From JAXDLK01 sp034666665 (GTDB taxonomy: Bacteria > Desulfobacterota > Binatia > JACPRU01), in contig JAXDLK010000095.1 in assembly GCA_034666665.1 (NCBI GenBank), forward strand, positions 1 through 33,499: 33,499 bases of DNA, given 5' to 3'. This document shows, one piece after another, positions 1 to 7,667 of the stretch; position 1 is the first letter of the stretch, and every line of letters begins with the position of its first letter. Under the pieces are notes generated by a model. That model saw only the letters and a list, made by a program, of their open reading frames with translations, did no database searches and had not been told where the DNA came from. Position numbers and translations under genes: made by a program.

Positions 1-410
1 GTCGGGTCGAGCTCGGTGACCTCCTGCCATTCCGCGCGCGCCACTCGACCGACGACCATCTGCGCGATGCGGTCGCCGGCGCGGATCACCGCCCGCTCCG
101 CGCCGAGGTTGATGAGGATCACCTGGATCTCGCCGCGGTAGTCGGCATCGATCGTCCCCGGAGCGTTCAGGAGCGTGAGCCCGAGCCGGTTCGCGAGGCC
201 GCTCCGGGGACGGATCTGCGCCTCGTGACCTTCGGGCAACGAGACGGCGATGCCGGTCGGCACGAGTGCGCGCTCGAGCGGTGCGAGCTCGAGGTCGCGA
301 TCGATCGCCGCCGTCAGGTCGCACCCGGCCGCGTGCGCCGTCATGTAACGCGGTAGCGGCACGTCGGGCCGGAGCCGCGTCACGCGGACGGCGACGACCT
401 CTCCGGACAT
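1..410 (-). CDS. dut: dUTP diphosphatase (C-terminus beyond window edge)
   Basis: Hydrolyses dUTP to dUMP and pyrophosphate, keeping uracil out of DNA and supplying dUMP for thymidylate synthesis. Four of the five trimeric dUTPase motifs are visible: AGCDLTA (about residues 28-34), RPRSGLA (68-74), NAPGTIDADYRGEI (82-95, with the catalytic Asp in DADYRG) and RAGDRIAQMVV (110-120). The glycine-rich fifth motif lies beyond position 1, so about 10-15 residues are missing; 136 are present. The ATG at 410 lies 10 bases after the pnp stop, so it is probably the last or near-last gene of the rimP-pnp transcription unit. Family identity is clear; only the C-terminus is unseen. Confidence 0.95.
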   Translation of the reverse strand, partial: MSGEVVAVRVTRLRPDVPLPRYMTAHAAGCDLTAAIDRDLELAPLERALVPTGIAVSLPEGHEAQIRPRSGLANRLGLTLLNAPGTIDADYRGEIQVILINLGAERAVIRAGDRIAQMVVGRVARAEWQEVTELDP

Positions 411-420
411 CGAGGCTGCG

Positions 421-2652
421 TCAGCTCGAAGCCGGCTCGGTCGGCTTCTCCTGGGCGGATCGCGGCGGCCGGTCCCGGCGCTCGCCATCGCGGCCGCGGC
501 GCCGCGGATCGCCGCCGCCCGATCCCCCGCCACCGGACCGCGACTCGGCCCCGGGAGGAACGGGTTGCTCGATCCCGAGCTCACGCAACGCTTCCTTCAG
601 CGACAGACGGATCTTGCCGCTCTTGTCCACTTCGAGCACCTTCACCTGGACCTCGTCTCCCTCGTGGACGACGTCGGTCACCTGGTTCACGCGGTAGTTC
701 GCGAGCTGCGAGATGTGCACCAGGCCGTCGGTGCCGGGCATGATCTCGACGAACGCGCCGAAGTCCATGACCTTCCGCACCGTGCCCTTGTAGATCTTGC
801 CGACCTCGGCCTCCGCGGTGAGCTCGCGAATCCAGTCGATCGCGCGCCGCATCGCATCGCCCTCGGTCGAGGCGATCGTAACGCTTCCGTCGTCCTCGAC
901 GTCGATCTTCGCGCCGGTCTCCTCGACGATCGCGCGGATCACCTTGCCGCCGGGTCCGATCACGTCGCGGATGCGGTCGACCGGGATCTTGATGGTGACG
1001 ATCCGCGGCGCATACGTGGAGACGTTCTCGCGATGAGCGGAGATGGTCTTCTCCATCTCGGCGAGGATGAACCGCCGCCCCTCGCGCGCCTGGTAGAGCG
1101 CGTCGCGCATCACCTCGCGGCTGATGCCGCCGACCTTGTTGTCCATCTGCACGGCGGTGATCCCGTCGTGCGTACCGGCGACCTTGAAGTCCATGTCGCC
1201 GAGGTGATCCTCGTCGCCGAGGATGTCCGAGAGCACGGCGAACTCCTTGCCCTCGCCGATCAGCCCCATGGCCACGCCGGCGACGGGGGCGACGATCGGT
1301 ACGCCGGCATCCATCAGCGAAAGGCTCGCGCCGCAAACGCTGGCCATCGAGGACGATCCGTTCGACTCGAGGATCTCGGACACGATCCGCACCGTGTAGG
1401 GGAACTTCTCCTCGTCCGGGAGGACGGCGCCGATCGCGCGTTCCGCCAGAGCCCCGTGTCCGATCTCGCGGCGTCCCGGGCCCCGCAGGAACTTCGCCTC
1501 GCCGACGCTGAACGGCGGGAAATTGTAGTGGAGCATGAACTTCTTGTAGGTCTCGCCGAGGAGCGCATCGATCTTCTGCTCGTCGGAGCCGGTACCGAGC
1601 GTGGTCACGGCGAGCGCCTGCGTCTCGCCGCGCGTGAAGAGCGCCGAACCGTGCGTCCGGGGCAGGAGGCCAACCTCGCAGCTGATCGGACGGATGTCGG
1701 TGAGACCGCGGCCGTCGACGCGCTTTCCCTGCCGCAGGATCATCTGGCGGAAGAGCTCGCGTCCGACCTGGTCGTATGCCCGGCGGACGTCACGCTCGCG
1801 GTCGGGGAACTCCGGGGCCATCGCCTCCTCGACCTCCTTGCCGATCGCGTCGAGCCGGTCCCGGCGCTCGAACTTGCCGGCGATCTCCATCGCCTCGCGG
1901 ATCTTCGGCACGGCGAAGTTGCTCACGCGCTCGAGGAGCGCGGCGTCCTTCTCGGGGGCGACGACGGGCCGCTTGGGCTTACCCACCGCCTCGCGGAGCT
2001 GGTCCTGAAGGTCGAGGAGGGCCTGGATCGCCTCGTGCGCCTTGAACAGCGCGTCGAGCACCACGTCCTCGGGAACGACCTTGCCGCCACCCTCGACCAT
2101 GACGATCGCGTCCCGGCTGCCCGCGACCGTCAGGTTGAGATCGCTGCGCTCGAGGTCCGGCACCAGCGGATTGATGACGAATTGGCCGTCGATCCGGCCG
2201 ACGCGAACCGCGGCGATCGGTCCTTCGAACGGGATGTCCGACACGTGCAGGGCGGCCGAGGCGCCGATCATCGCGATGTTGTCGGGATCGTTCTCCTTGT
2301 CCGCCGACAGCACGGTCGCGATCACCTGCGTCTCGCAGCGGAAACCCTTCGGAAAGAGGGGCCGGAGAGGGCGATCGATCAGCCGGGAGGTGAGCACCTC
2401 CTTCTCGGAGGGGCGTCCTTCGCGCTTGAAGAAGCCGCCGGGGATCTTGCCCGCCGCGAACGTCTTCTCCTGGTAGTCCACCGTCAGCGGGAAGAAATCG
2501 ATGCCTTCCCGAGGCTGCTGGCTCGCCACCGCAGTCGCCAACACGACCGTATCGCCGTAGCGAACGAGCGCAGATCCGTTCGCCTGCTTGGCGAGCCGGC
2601 CTACCTCGATCGAAAGCTTGCGGCCGTGAAAGTCCATCTCGACGATCTTCAT
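421..2652 (-). CDS. pnp: polyribonucleotide nucleotidyltransferase (PNPase)
   Basis: Phosphorolytic 3'-5' exoribonuclease of mRNA decay and RNA quality control. The 743-aa protein has the family layout: a first RNase PH-like domain (FFPLTVDYQEK and GGFFKREGRPSEKE in the first 100 residues), an all-helical linker, the catalytic second RNase PH domain (GETQALAVTTLGT, then GDEDHLGDMDFKVAGT), a KH domain near residues 550-610 (VIGPGGKVIRAI) and an S1 domain near 620-690 (GTVRKVMDFGAFVEI). The last 50 residues are a low-complexity Gly/Arg/Pro tail. The start is ATG, with AGGAG (plus-strand ctcct at 2660-2664) seven bases upstream. It follows rpsO by 109 bases, the classic rpsO-pnp pairing; hairpins in that gap are listed separately. 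Confidence 0.98.
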   Translation of the reverse strand: MKIVEMDFHGRKLSIEVGRLAKQANGSALVRYGDTVVLATAVASQQPREGIDFFPLTVDYQEKTFAAGKIPGGFFKREGRPSEKEVLTSRLIDRPLRPLFPKGFRCETQVIATVLSADKENDPDNIAMIGASAALHVSDIPFEGPIAAVRVGRIDGQFVINPLVPDLERSDLNLTVAGSRDAIVMVEGGGKVVPEDVVLDALFKAHEAIQALLDLQDQLREAVGKPKRPVVAPEKDAALLERVSNFAVPKIREAMEIAGKFERRDRLDAIGKEVEEAMAPEFPDRERDVRRAYDQVGRELFRQMILRQGKRVDGRGLTDIRPISCEVGLLPRTHGSALFTRGETQALAVTTLGTGSDEQKIDALLGETYKKFMLHYNFPPFSVGEAKFLRGPGRREIGHGALAERAIGAVLPDEEKFPYTVRIVSEILESNGSSSMASVCGASLSLMDAGVPIVAPVAGVAMGLIGEGKEFAVLSDILGDEDHLGDMDFKVAGTHDGITAVQMDNKVGGISREVMRDALYQAREGRRFILAEMEKTISAHRENVSTYAPRIVTIKIPVDRIRDVIGPGGKVIRAIVEETGAKIDVEDDGSVTIASTEGDAMRRAIDWIRELTAEAEVGKIYKGTVRKVMDFGAFVEIMPGTDGLVHISQLANYRVNQVTDVVHEGDEVQVKVLEVDKSGKIRLSLKEALRELGIEQPVPPGAESRSGGGGSGGGDPRRRGRDGERRDRPPRSAQEKPTEPASS

Positions 2653-2692
2653 TCCAATGCTCCTGTCCCGACCGGACGGATCCGGCCCATGC

Positions 2693-2732
2693 GGCAGCGG
2701 GGAGCTGCCCGAATCGAAGTTCTCTGCAGAGA
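2693..2732 (-). promoter_or_regulatory. hairpins in the rpsO-pnp intercistronic RNA
   Basis: The 109-base gap between rpsO and pnp contains a hairpin with 6-bp arms GGCAGC (2693-2698) and GCTGCC (2704-2709) around a 5-base loop, plus a 12-base perfect palindrome TCTCTGCAGAGA at 2721-2732. In enterobacteria this gap holds an RNase III-processed stem-loop through which PNPase autoregulates. A similar role here is inference from position only; neither hairpin has a U-tract. Confidence 0.4.
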
Positions 2733-2761
2733 GCGGGGAGCCGGAACGGAAGGCCGCCGAA

Positions 2762-3031
2762 CTACTTCCGCAGCCCGAGCTGCGAGATCAGCGTCTTGTA
2801 CCGATCGAAGTCGCGCCGCCGGAGATAGTCCAGCAGTCGCCGACGGTGGCCGACGAGCTTGAGAAGCCCGCGGCGGGAGTGATGATCCTTCGCGTGATGA
2901 TCGAAATGCCCGGTGAGACTCTCGATCCGGGCACTGAGCAGTGCGACCTGCACCTCCGGGGAACCCGTGTCCGACGCATGGCGCCGGTATCGCTCGACGA
3001 TCTCCTGGGTTCGCCCCTCGACTGCTCCCAT
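2762..3031 (-). CDS. rpsO: 30S ribosomal protein S15
   Basis: Primary 16S rRNA-binding protein of the small-subunit platform; it also contributes to an inter-subunit bridge. The 89-aa length is exactly typical. Diagnostic segments are TGSPEVQVALLSARI (about residues 22-36), GHFDHHAKDHHSRRGLL (about 41-57) and the C-terminal YLRRRDFDRYKTLISQLGLRK, covering the rRNA-binding helices. The ATG at 3031 is preceded by GGAG at five-base spacing. It lies 62 bases after truB and 109 bases before pnp, the conserved truB-rpsO-pnp order. S15 often represses its own translation by binding its leader, but I see no clear leader structure in the short gap. Confidence 0.98.
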   Translation of the reverse strand: MGAVEGRTQEIVERYRRHASDTGSPEVQVALLSARIESLTGHFDHHAKDHHSRRGLLKLVGHRRRLLDYLRRRDFDRYKTLISQLGLRK

Positions 3032-3093
3032 CCTTGCTCCGTTCTCTCTCTATTAAGCGGTCTCAGGTAACACAGGGTGGAAATCGAGTAAAG

Positions 3094-3975
3094 TCATCCG
3101 GTCCCCGGCGAGAACACCCGGACGATCCGCCAGACCCCTTCGTCCGCCTCGACGACGGCGACGAGGCCCGCAGGCGACACCACCTTGGCCCTCTCGGCCG
3201 CGGCCTCGGGAGGCGGCAGGTCGGAAAGTGCCCATTGCTGTCCCTTGCGGATCTGCTCGTCGAGCCGCTCGGTCGCGGCGAGCTCGCGGAGCGGTCCGAG
3301 CGCCTCGCGCGGGCTCCTCAGCGGAAGCTCGACACCCGGCCGGACGTCCTCGAGCGCCACGGCATCCTCCACCGAGAAGGCGCCGAATCGCGTCCGTCGC
3401 AAGGTCGAGAGGTGCCCGACGGTGCCGAGCGCCCGCGCGAGGTCGGCGGCGAGACTACGAACGTAGGTTCCCTTCGAGCAGTGCACCTCGAAGTCGACGC
3501 GGTCCGGCGATTCCGCTCGCAGCCGCAGCGAGTGAATGCACACCCGCCGCGGCGCTCGCTCCACCTCGATTCCTTGCCGGGCCAGCCGGTAGAGCGGAAC
3601 GCCCGACCGCTTCAGGGCCGAGTACATCGGCGGCACCTGCTCGATCTCGCCCGTGAAGCGTGTCGCGACGGCGGCGAGGACTTCCGCGGTGACCGGAGGC
3701 ACGCTCGCGCGCTCAGTCTCGGTTCCGGTCGCGTCCAGGGTGTCGGTGGCGATGCCGAGCCGCATCCGCCCGGCGTACGCCTTGTCCTCCTGGTTGAGGA
3801 ACGGCACGACCTTGGAACCCTCGCCGAGACAGAGCGGCAAGAGGCCGGTGGCGAACGGGTCGAGCGTTCCGAGGTGCCCCACCTTGTCCAGGGCAAGTCG
3901 CCGCTTGACGTCCCGCACGACGCCCGCCGACGTCCAGCCCTCCGGCTTGTCGACCAGCAGGATGCCGTGCGCCAG
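3094..3975 (-). CDS. truB: tRNA pseudouridine(55) synthase TruB, apparent CTG start
   Basis: Converts U55 of the tRNA T-arm to pseudouridine. The N-terminus reads HGILLVDKPEGWTS, then the catalytic motif GHLGTLDPFATGLL (Asp about residue 39), KAYAGRMRLGIATDT, and a C-terminal PUA-like region. At 293 aa it matches the family. The frame stays open backwards through rbfA, but those upstream residues are antiparallel-like shadow and not TruB. No ATG, GTG or TTG lies near the conserved N-terminus. The only near-cognate codon at the right place is CTG (plus-strand cag, 3973-3975), four bases after the rbfA stop, with GGAG ten bases upstream. The start is therefore inferred; function is secure. Confidence 0.9.
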   Translation of the reverse strand: MAHGILLVDKPEGWTSAGVVRDVKRRLALDKVGHLGTLDPFATGLLPLCLGEGSKVVPFLNQEDKAYAGRMRLGIATDTLDATGTETERASVPPVTAEVLAAVATRFTGEIEQVPPMYSALKRSGVPLYRLARQGIEVERAPRRVCIHSLRLRAESPDRVDFEVHCSKGTYVRSLAADLARALGTVGHLSTLRRTRFGAFSVEDAVALEDVRPGVELPLRSPREALGPLRELAATERLDEQIRKGQQWALSDLPPPEAAAERAKVVSPAGLVAVVEADEGVWRIVRVFSPGTG

Positions 3976-3979
3976 TGTT

Positions 3980-4345
3980 TCAGCTCTCCGCGGGTCCGTC
4001 GTCTTCGCCGTCGTGCAGGCGCCGGAGGAGCCGCGCCATCTCGTCCGCCTTGTCGAGTCCTTCGTCGTACTCGAAATGGATTTCCGGCGTGTAGCGCATG
4101 CGCAGCAGACGAGCGGCCTTCCCCTGCATGAACCGGGCGGCGCTTTCGAGACCCTTCTGGGCCCGCGCGCGCGCGTTCGGATCACCGAGCGTCGAGTAGC
4201 GGATGCGCGCGGTGCGGAGATCGTCCGCCAGGTCGATGCCGGTGAGCGTGACGGCACCGATGCGGGGGTCCTTGACCTCGCGGAGCAGGAGCTCGGACAA
4301 TGTTTCCAGCAGCAGGTCGCCGACGCGTTCGGTTCTACGGGTCAT
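3980..4345 (-). CDS. rbfA: 30S ribosome-binding factor A
   Basis: Late assembly factor of the 30S subunit that binds near the 16S rRNA neck and aids 5'-end maturation. The 121 aa cover the single type-II KH-like domain: RVGDLLLETLSELLLREVKDPR at residues about 7-28 (quoted only as VGDLLLETL and KDPRIG), DDLRTARIRYSTLGD, then MRYTPEIHFEYDEGLDKA near 84-101, a family hallmark. A short acidic tail ends the protein. It lies 19 bases downstream of the DUF503 gene and 4 bases upstream of the inferred truB start, so it is probably translationally coupled to truB. Confidence 0.95.
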   Translation of the reverse strand: MTRRTERVGDLLLETLSELLLREVKDPRIGAVTLTGIDLADDLRTARIRYSTLGDPNARARAQKGLESAARFMQGKAARLLRMRYTPEIHFEYDEGLDKADEMARLLRRLHDGEDDGPAES

Positions 4346-4364
4346 GATCGGAGCCGACGAAGCA

Positions 4365-4652
4365 TCAATAATGCAGGAACTCGATCGCCTCTTCGCCCAC
4401 CTCGACGAGCGCGAGACCGTCGATGAACTCCACCACCGCGCGGAGTGACGAGTCGACGTGCCCCTGTTCGTTGCCGACCTGGCTGACGCCGAGGACCGCC
4501 CTTTGCCAGAGGTCGTTGTCCTCGCATTCGGCGATCGAGACGTTGAAGCGATTCGACACCTGCGCCTTGATCTTGCGCAGCACCCCTCGCTTGCCTTTCA
4601 GCGAGTGGTTCTCGGGGATGTAGACGGTGAGCCGCAGGACTCCGACCACCAT
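4365..4652 (-). CDS. ylxP: DUF503 (YlxP-like) protein
   Basis: A 95-aa protein of the DUF503 family, found between infB and rbfA in many Firmicutes and deltaproteobacterial-type genomes. The family hallmarks are visible: IPENHSLKGKRGVLRKIK (about residues 13-30), then RFNVSIAECEDNDLWQRAVLG (about 35-55). A role in ribosome assembly or translation has been suggested for the family from its conserved position; biochemical function is not established. It sits 42 bases after infB and 19 before rbfA. The single compact alpha/beta domain has no catalytic motif that I can name. Confidence 0.9.
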   Translation of the reverse strand: MVVGVLRLTVYIPENHSLKGKRGVLRKIKAQVSNRFNVSIAECEDNDLWQRAVLGVSQVGNEQGHVDSSLRAVVEFIDGLALVEVGEEAIEFLHY

Positions 4653-4694
4653 GGTCCGAGCTCCGGTCCCGGCCGCGACCTCGCGGCGCAGCGA

Positions 4695-7376
4695 TTACGC
4701 GTGCCGCTCGGCCTGCGCGCCCGAGCGTGACTGCGCCGGGATCACCAGACGCCGCGCCACCTGCTCGAGCTCGTACGACTCGACCACGTCACTGATCTTG
4801 ACGTCGTTGAAATTCTCCAGGCCGAGGCCGCACTCGTAACCGGCGGCGACTTCGCGGGCATCCTCCTTGAACCGGCGGAGGCTGCCGATCTTGCCGTCGT
4901 AGACGACCACGTTGTCGCGCAGGAGCCGCGCCCGCGATCCGCGGGTGATCTTGCCGTCCGAGACGAACGACCCGGCGATCGTGCCGACGCCGGGGATCGT
5001 GAACGGCTGGCGGACCTCCGCTCGGCCGAGGACCTTCTCGCGATATTCGGGCTCGAGCAGGCCCTCGAGCGCCGCACGGACGTCCTTCAACACCTCGTAG
5101 ATGATCGTGTAGGCGCGGATCTCGACCCCCTCGCGCTCCCCGAGCTCGGAAGCCTTGGCCTCAGGTCGGACGTTGAAGGCGATGATGATCGCGTCCGACG
5201 CGGAGGCGAGCAGCACGTCGCTCTCGGAGACGCCGCCGACGGACGCATGCAGCACGGTGAGCCTCACCTGGTCCGAGGAAAGCCGGCCGAGCGCCTCCTG
5301 GACCGCCTCGACCGAGCCGTGAACGTCACCCTTGAGAATGACCCGGAGCTCCTTCGCCTCGCCGGTCTTGATCTTCTGATAGAGATCCTCGAGCGAGACC
5401 TTCGCCGTGGTGGCGAGCTGGGTCTGGCGCTTCTTCTCGATGCGGTGCTCCGCGACCGTACGCGCCGTGTTCTCGTCCGCGACCACCGTGAAGACGTCGC
5501 CCGCATCCGGCACGCCTTGCAGCCCCAGCACCTCGACGGGCGTCGAGGGCCCGGCGATTTCGATCCGGCGGCCGTTCTCGTCCATCATCGCCCGGACCCG
5601 TCCCCACTGAACGCCGCAGACGAACGGATCGCCGGCCTTGAGCGTGCCTTCCTGCACGAGCACGGTCGCGACCGGACCGCGACCTCGCTCGAGCTTCGAC
5701 TCGATGATCACGCCGCGAGCGAGCTTCTGCGTCGTCGCGCGGAGCTCCAGGAGGTCCGCCTGCAGGAGAACCATCTCGAGCAGCTCGGGGATCCCCTGCT
5801 GGGTCTTCGCCGAGACCGGCTGGACCACGGTGTCACCGCCCCAGTCTTCCGCCGCGAGGCCGTGATCGGCGAGCGAGCGCTTCGTCCGCTCGAGGTTCGC
5901 GTCCGGCTTGTCGATCTTGTTGACCGCGACCACGATCGGCACGCCGGCGGCGCGGGCGTGATTGATCGCCTCGACCGTCTGCGGCATGACGCCATCGTCC
6001 GCCGCGACCACCAGGATGACGATGTCCGTGACCTTCGCGCCGCGGGCGCGCATCGCGGTGAACGCCTCGTGGCCGGGCGTGTCGACGAACGTGATGCCGC
6101 GATCTCCGAGCGACACGCTGTAGGCGCCGATGTGCTGTGTGATCCCGCCGGCCTCACCTTCGGCGACGCGCGTCTTGCGGATCGCGTCGAGGAGCGACGT
6201 CTTGCCGTGGTCGACGTGCCCCATGATCGTCACGACCGGCGGCCGCGACTCCTTGGCCTCGTCGTCGGTGGTTTCATCGTGCCCGACCTCGACCGCCGAC
6301 TCCGCGTCGTAGGCGACGTTCTCGATCGTGTACTCGAAGTCGTTCGCCACCAAGGTCGCGGTGTCGAGATCGAGCAGCTGGGTGATGGTCGCCATCATTC
6401 CCATGTCCATGAGCTTGCGCAGCACCTCGCCGCTCTTCACGCCCATGCCCTTGGCGAGATCTCCGACGGAGATCACGTCGGAGATGCGGATCACCCGCTT
6501 CGCCGCCTTCGGCACGGTGATCTCGGTCTTCTTCTGCTCCTTGCCCGGAAGCGCGCGCTTCTTCTTCGGCAGACGGCTGCCGCGGAAGTAACGCTCCGTC
6601 TCGAGCACGTCCTTCTTGATGACCTTGAGCTTCTTGCGCTTCTTGTCGGCCGACGCCTCCTCCTCGGCGGGGGGCGTGGCGGGAGCGCCGGCGACCGCGC
6701 CCGCATCGACGCGGCGGCGGGGGTCGGCGGAAGTCGTCGACGGGCGCGTCGGCTCGGCCTTCTTCAAGTCGATTCGTCCGAGGACGCGAGCGCCCATCGG
6801 CTGCTCGAATCCCGGCGCCGGCGGCAGCGCGGGCGGCAGCTCGCGTTCGACCCTGGCCTCGACGCGTTCGGCGGCAGGTGGCGGAGGCGGCGGTGGGGGC
6901 GGAGGCGGCGCCGGGGCGGCGCGCACCTGTACGACCGGCTCGACGGCGGCCGGCTCCGGCACGAGCGGTGCGTCGTCGAACGTGGGTTCGAAGGACGGCA
7001 TGTCCTCGCCGATCAGCTCGGCGGGCGCCGGCGGGCCGGCCGCCCAGCCTTCGCCGTCGGGCACGAACGGCCTCGCCACGGCTTCTTCGGTGGGCTCCTT
7101 CACGCGCCGGCGGCGGATCACCGTGTTGCTGGTGCGGACGTCGGTCACGACGGCGCGGCCGGCGTCGGTCTCCTCGACGCTCACACGCTGCTCACCGATG
7201 CGGACCTCGGGCCTCTTCGAGAGCCCCATCGCATCGCGGACCTTGAGCTCTTCCTCCTCGCTGAGCGACGTGCGCGCCGTGACCTTGATCCTCAGGACCT
7301 TCTCGACCGCGGCCTTCACGTCCTTCAGGTCGCGCGAGATCTCCTTCGCCAGATCCGAGGCGGTCTTCTTCGCCAT
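4695..7376 (-). CDS. infB: translation initiation factor IF-2
   Basis: GTPase that recruits formyl-Met-tRNA to the 30S subunit and promotes subunit joining. The 893-aa protein has a variable N-terminus (1-290), an IF2_N domain (about 296-345, ISVGDLAKGMGVKSGEVL), the G domain with GHVDHGKT (386-393), DTPGHEAF, NKID and SAK motifs, and the C-terminal domains II-IV, ending in the fMet-tRNA-binding barrel. The N-terminal linker has eleven consecutive prolines (about 157-167), encoded by mixed proline codons, followed by a Lys-rich stretch (about 244-275). ATG at 7376 with AAGGG upstream. It is flanked by ylxR and the DUF503 gene as in many bacteria. Confidence 0.98.
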   Translation of the reverse strand: MAKKTASDLAKEISRDLKDVKAAVEKVLRIKVTARTSLSEEEELKVRDAMGLSKRPEVRIGEQRVSVEETDAGRAVVTDVRTSNTVIRRRRVKEPTEEAVARPFVPDGEGWAAGPPAPAELIGEDMPSFEPTFDDAPLVPEPAAVEPVVQVRAAPAPPPPPPPPPPPAAERVEARVERELPPALPPAPGFEQPMGARVLGRIDLKKAEPTRPSTTSADPRRRVDAGAVAGAPATPPAEEEASADKKRKKLKVIKKDVLETERYFRGSRLPKKKRALPGKEQKKTEITVPKAAKRVIRISDVISVGDLAKGMGVKSGEVLRKLMDMGMMATITQLLDLDTATLVANDFEYTIENVAYDAESAVEVGHDETTDDEAKESRPPVVTIMGHVDHGKTSLLDAIRKTRVAEGEAGGITQHIGAYSVSLGDRGITFVDTPGHEAFTAMRARGAKVTDIVILVVAADDGVMPQTVEAINHARAAGVPIVVAVNKIDKPDANLERTKRSLADHGLAAEDWGGDTVVQPVSAKTQQGIPELLEMVLLQADLLELRATTQKLARGVIIESKLERGRGPVATVLVQEGTLKAGDPFVCGVQWGRVRAMMDENGRRIEIAGPSTPVEVLGLQGVPDAGDVFTVVADENTARTVAEHRIEKKRQTQLATTAKVSLEDLYQKIKTGEAKELRVILKGDVHGSVEAVQEALGRLSSDQVRLTVLHASVGGVSESDVLLASASDAIIIAFNVRPEAKASELGEREGVEIRAYTIIYEVLKDVRAALEGLLEPEYREKVLGRAEVRQPFTIPGVGTIAGSFVSDGKITRGSRARLLRDNVVVYDGKIGSLRRFKEDAREVAAGYECGLGLENFNDVKISDVVESYELEQVARRLVIPAQSRSGAQAERHA

Positions 7377-7388
7377 TCGTTTTACCCT

Positions 7389-7667
7389 TCAGGCGTTCTC
7401 GGGCCGCTTGAGCCGATCGATCAGGTTCGCACGGTCGAGCTTCGAGATCGAGGCCCTGAGCGAGCGGACGAACGGTTTGCGGGAAAGGAACCCTTCGAGA
7501 CACGCGGGACGAACGTGGAGGTACGCGCCGCGCCCGGGAGCTCGCCGCGCCGGGTCGACCTCGGGCCGACCTTCGACCAGGGTGAAGCGCACCATGCGAG
7601 CGTTCTCGTCGCGTGATCGGCACCCGGCGCAAAGCCGGATCGGAACGTTGTGGCGCCGCGGAATCAC
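7389..7667 (-). CDS. ylxR: YlxR-family (DUF448) RNA-binding protein
   Basis: A 92-aa protein of the YlxR/DUF448 family, almost always encoded between nusA and infB; proposed as a small nucleic-acid-binding or regulatory factor. Hallmarks are RLCAGCRSRDE with a Cys-x-x-Cys pair (residues 13 and 16), the GRGAYLHVRPACLE signature in the middle, and a basic C-terminus. The start is GTG at 7667, overlapping the nusA stop as GTGA, so translation is probably coupled to nusA. A longer upstream extension in the same frame is only nusA shadow and was not included. Confidence 0.9.
   Translation of the reverse strand: MIPRRHNVPIRLCAGCRSRDENARMVRFTLVEGRPEVDPARRAPGRGAYLHVRPACLEGFLSRKPFVRSLRASISKLDRANLIDRLKRPENA

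Noticed and set aside
565..2862. A 765-codon open frame on the plus strand opposite pnp and rpsO
   Set aside because: Its sequence is the low-complexity His/Asp/Arg/Leu-rich pattern typical of antisense frames in high-GC DNA, and it lies opposite a clearly conserved pnp.
5247..7616. A 789-codon open frame on the plus strand opposite infB
   Set aside because: Antisense shadow of a conserved gene; the composition is Arg/Leu/Asp/His-rich with no recognisable domain.
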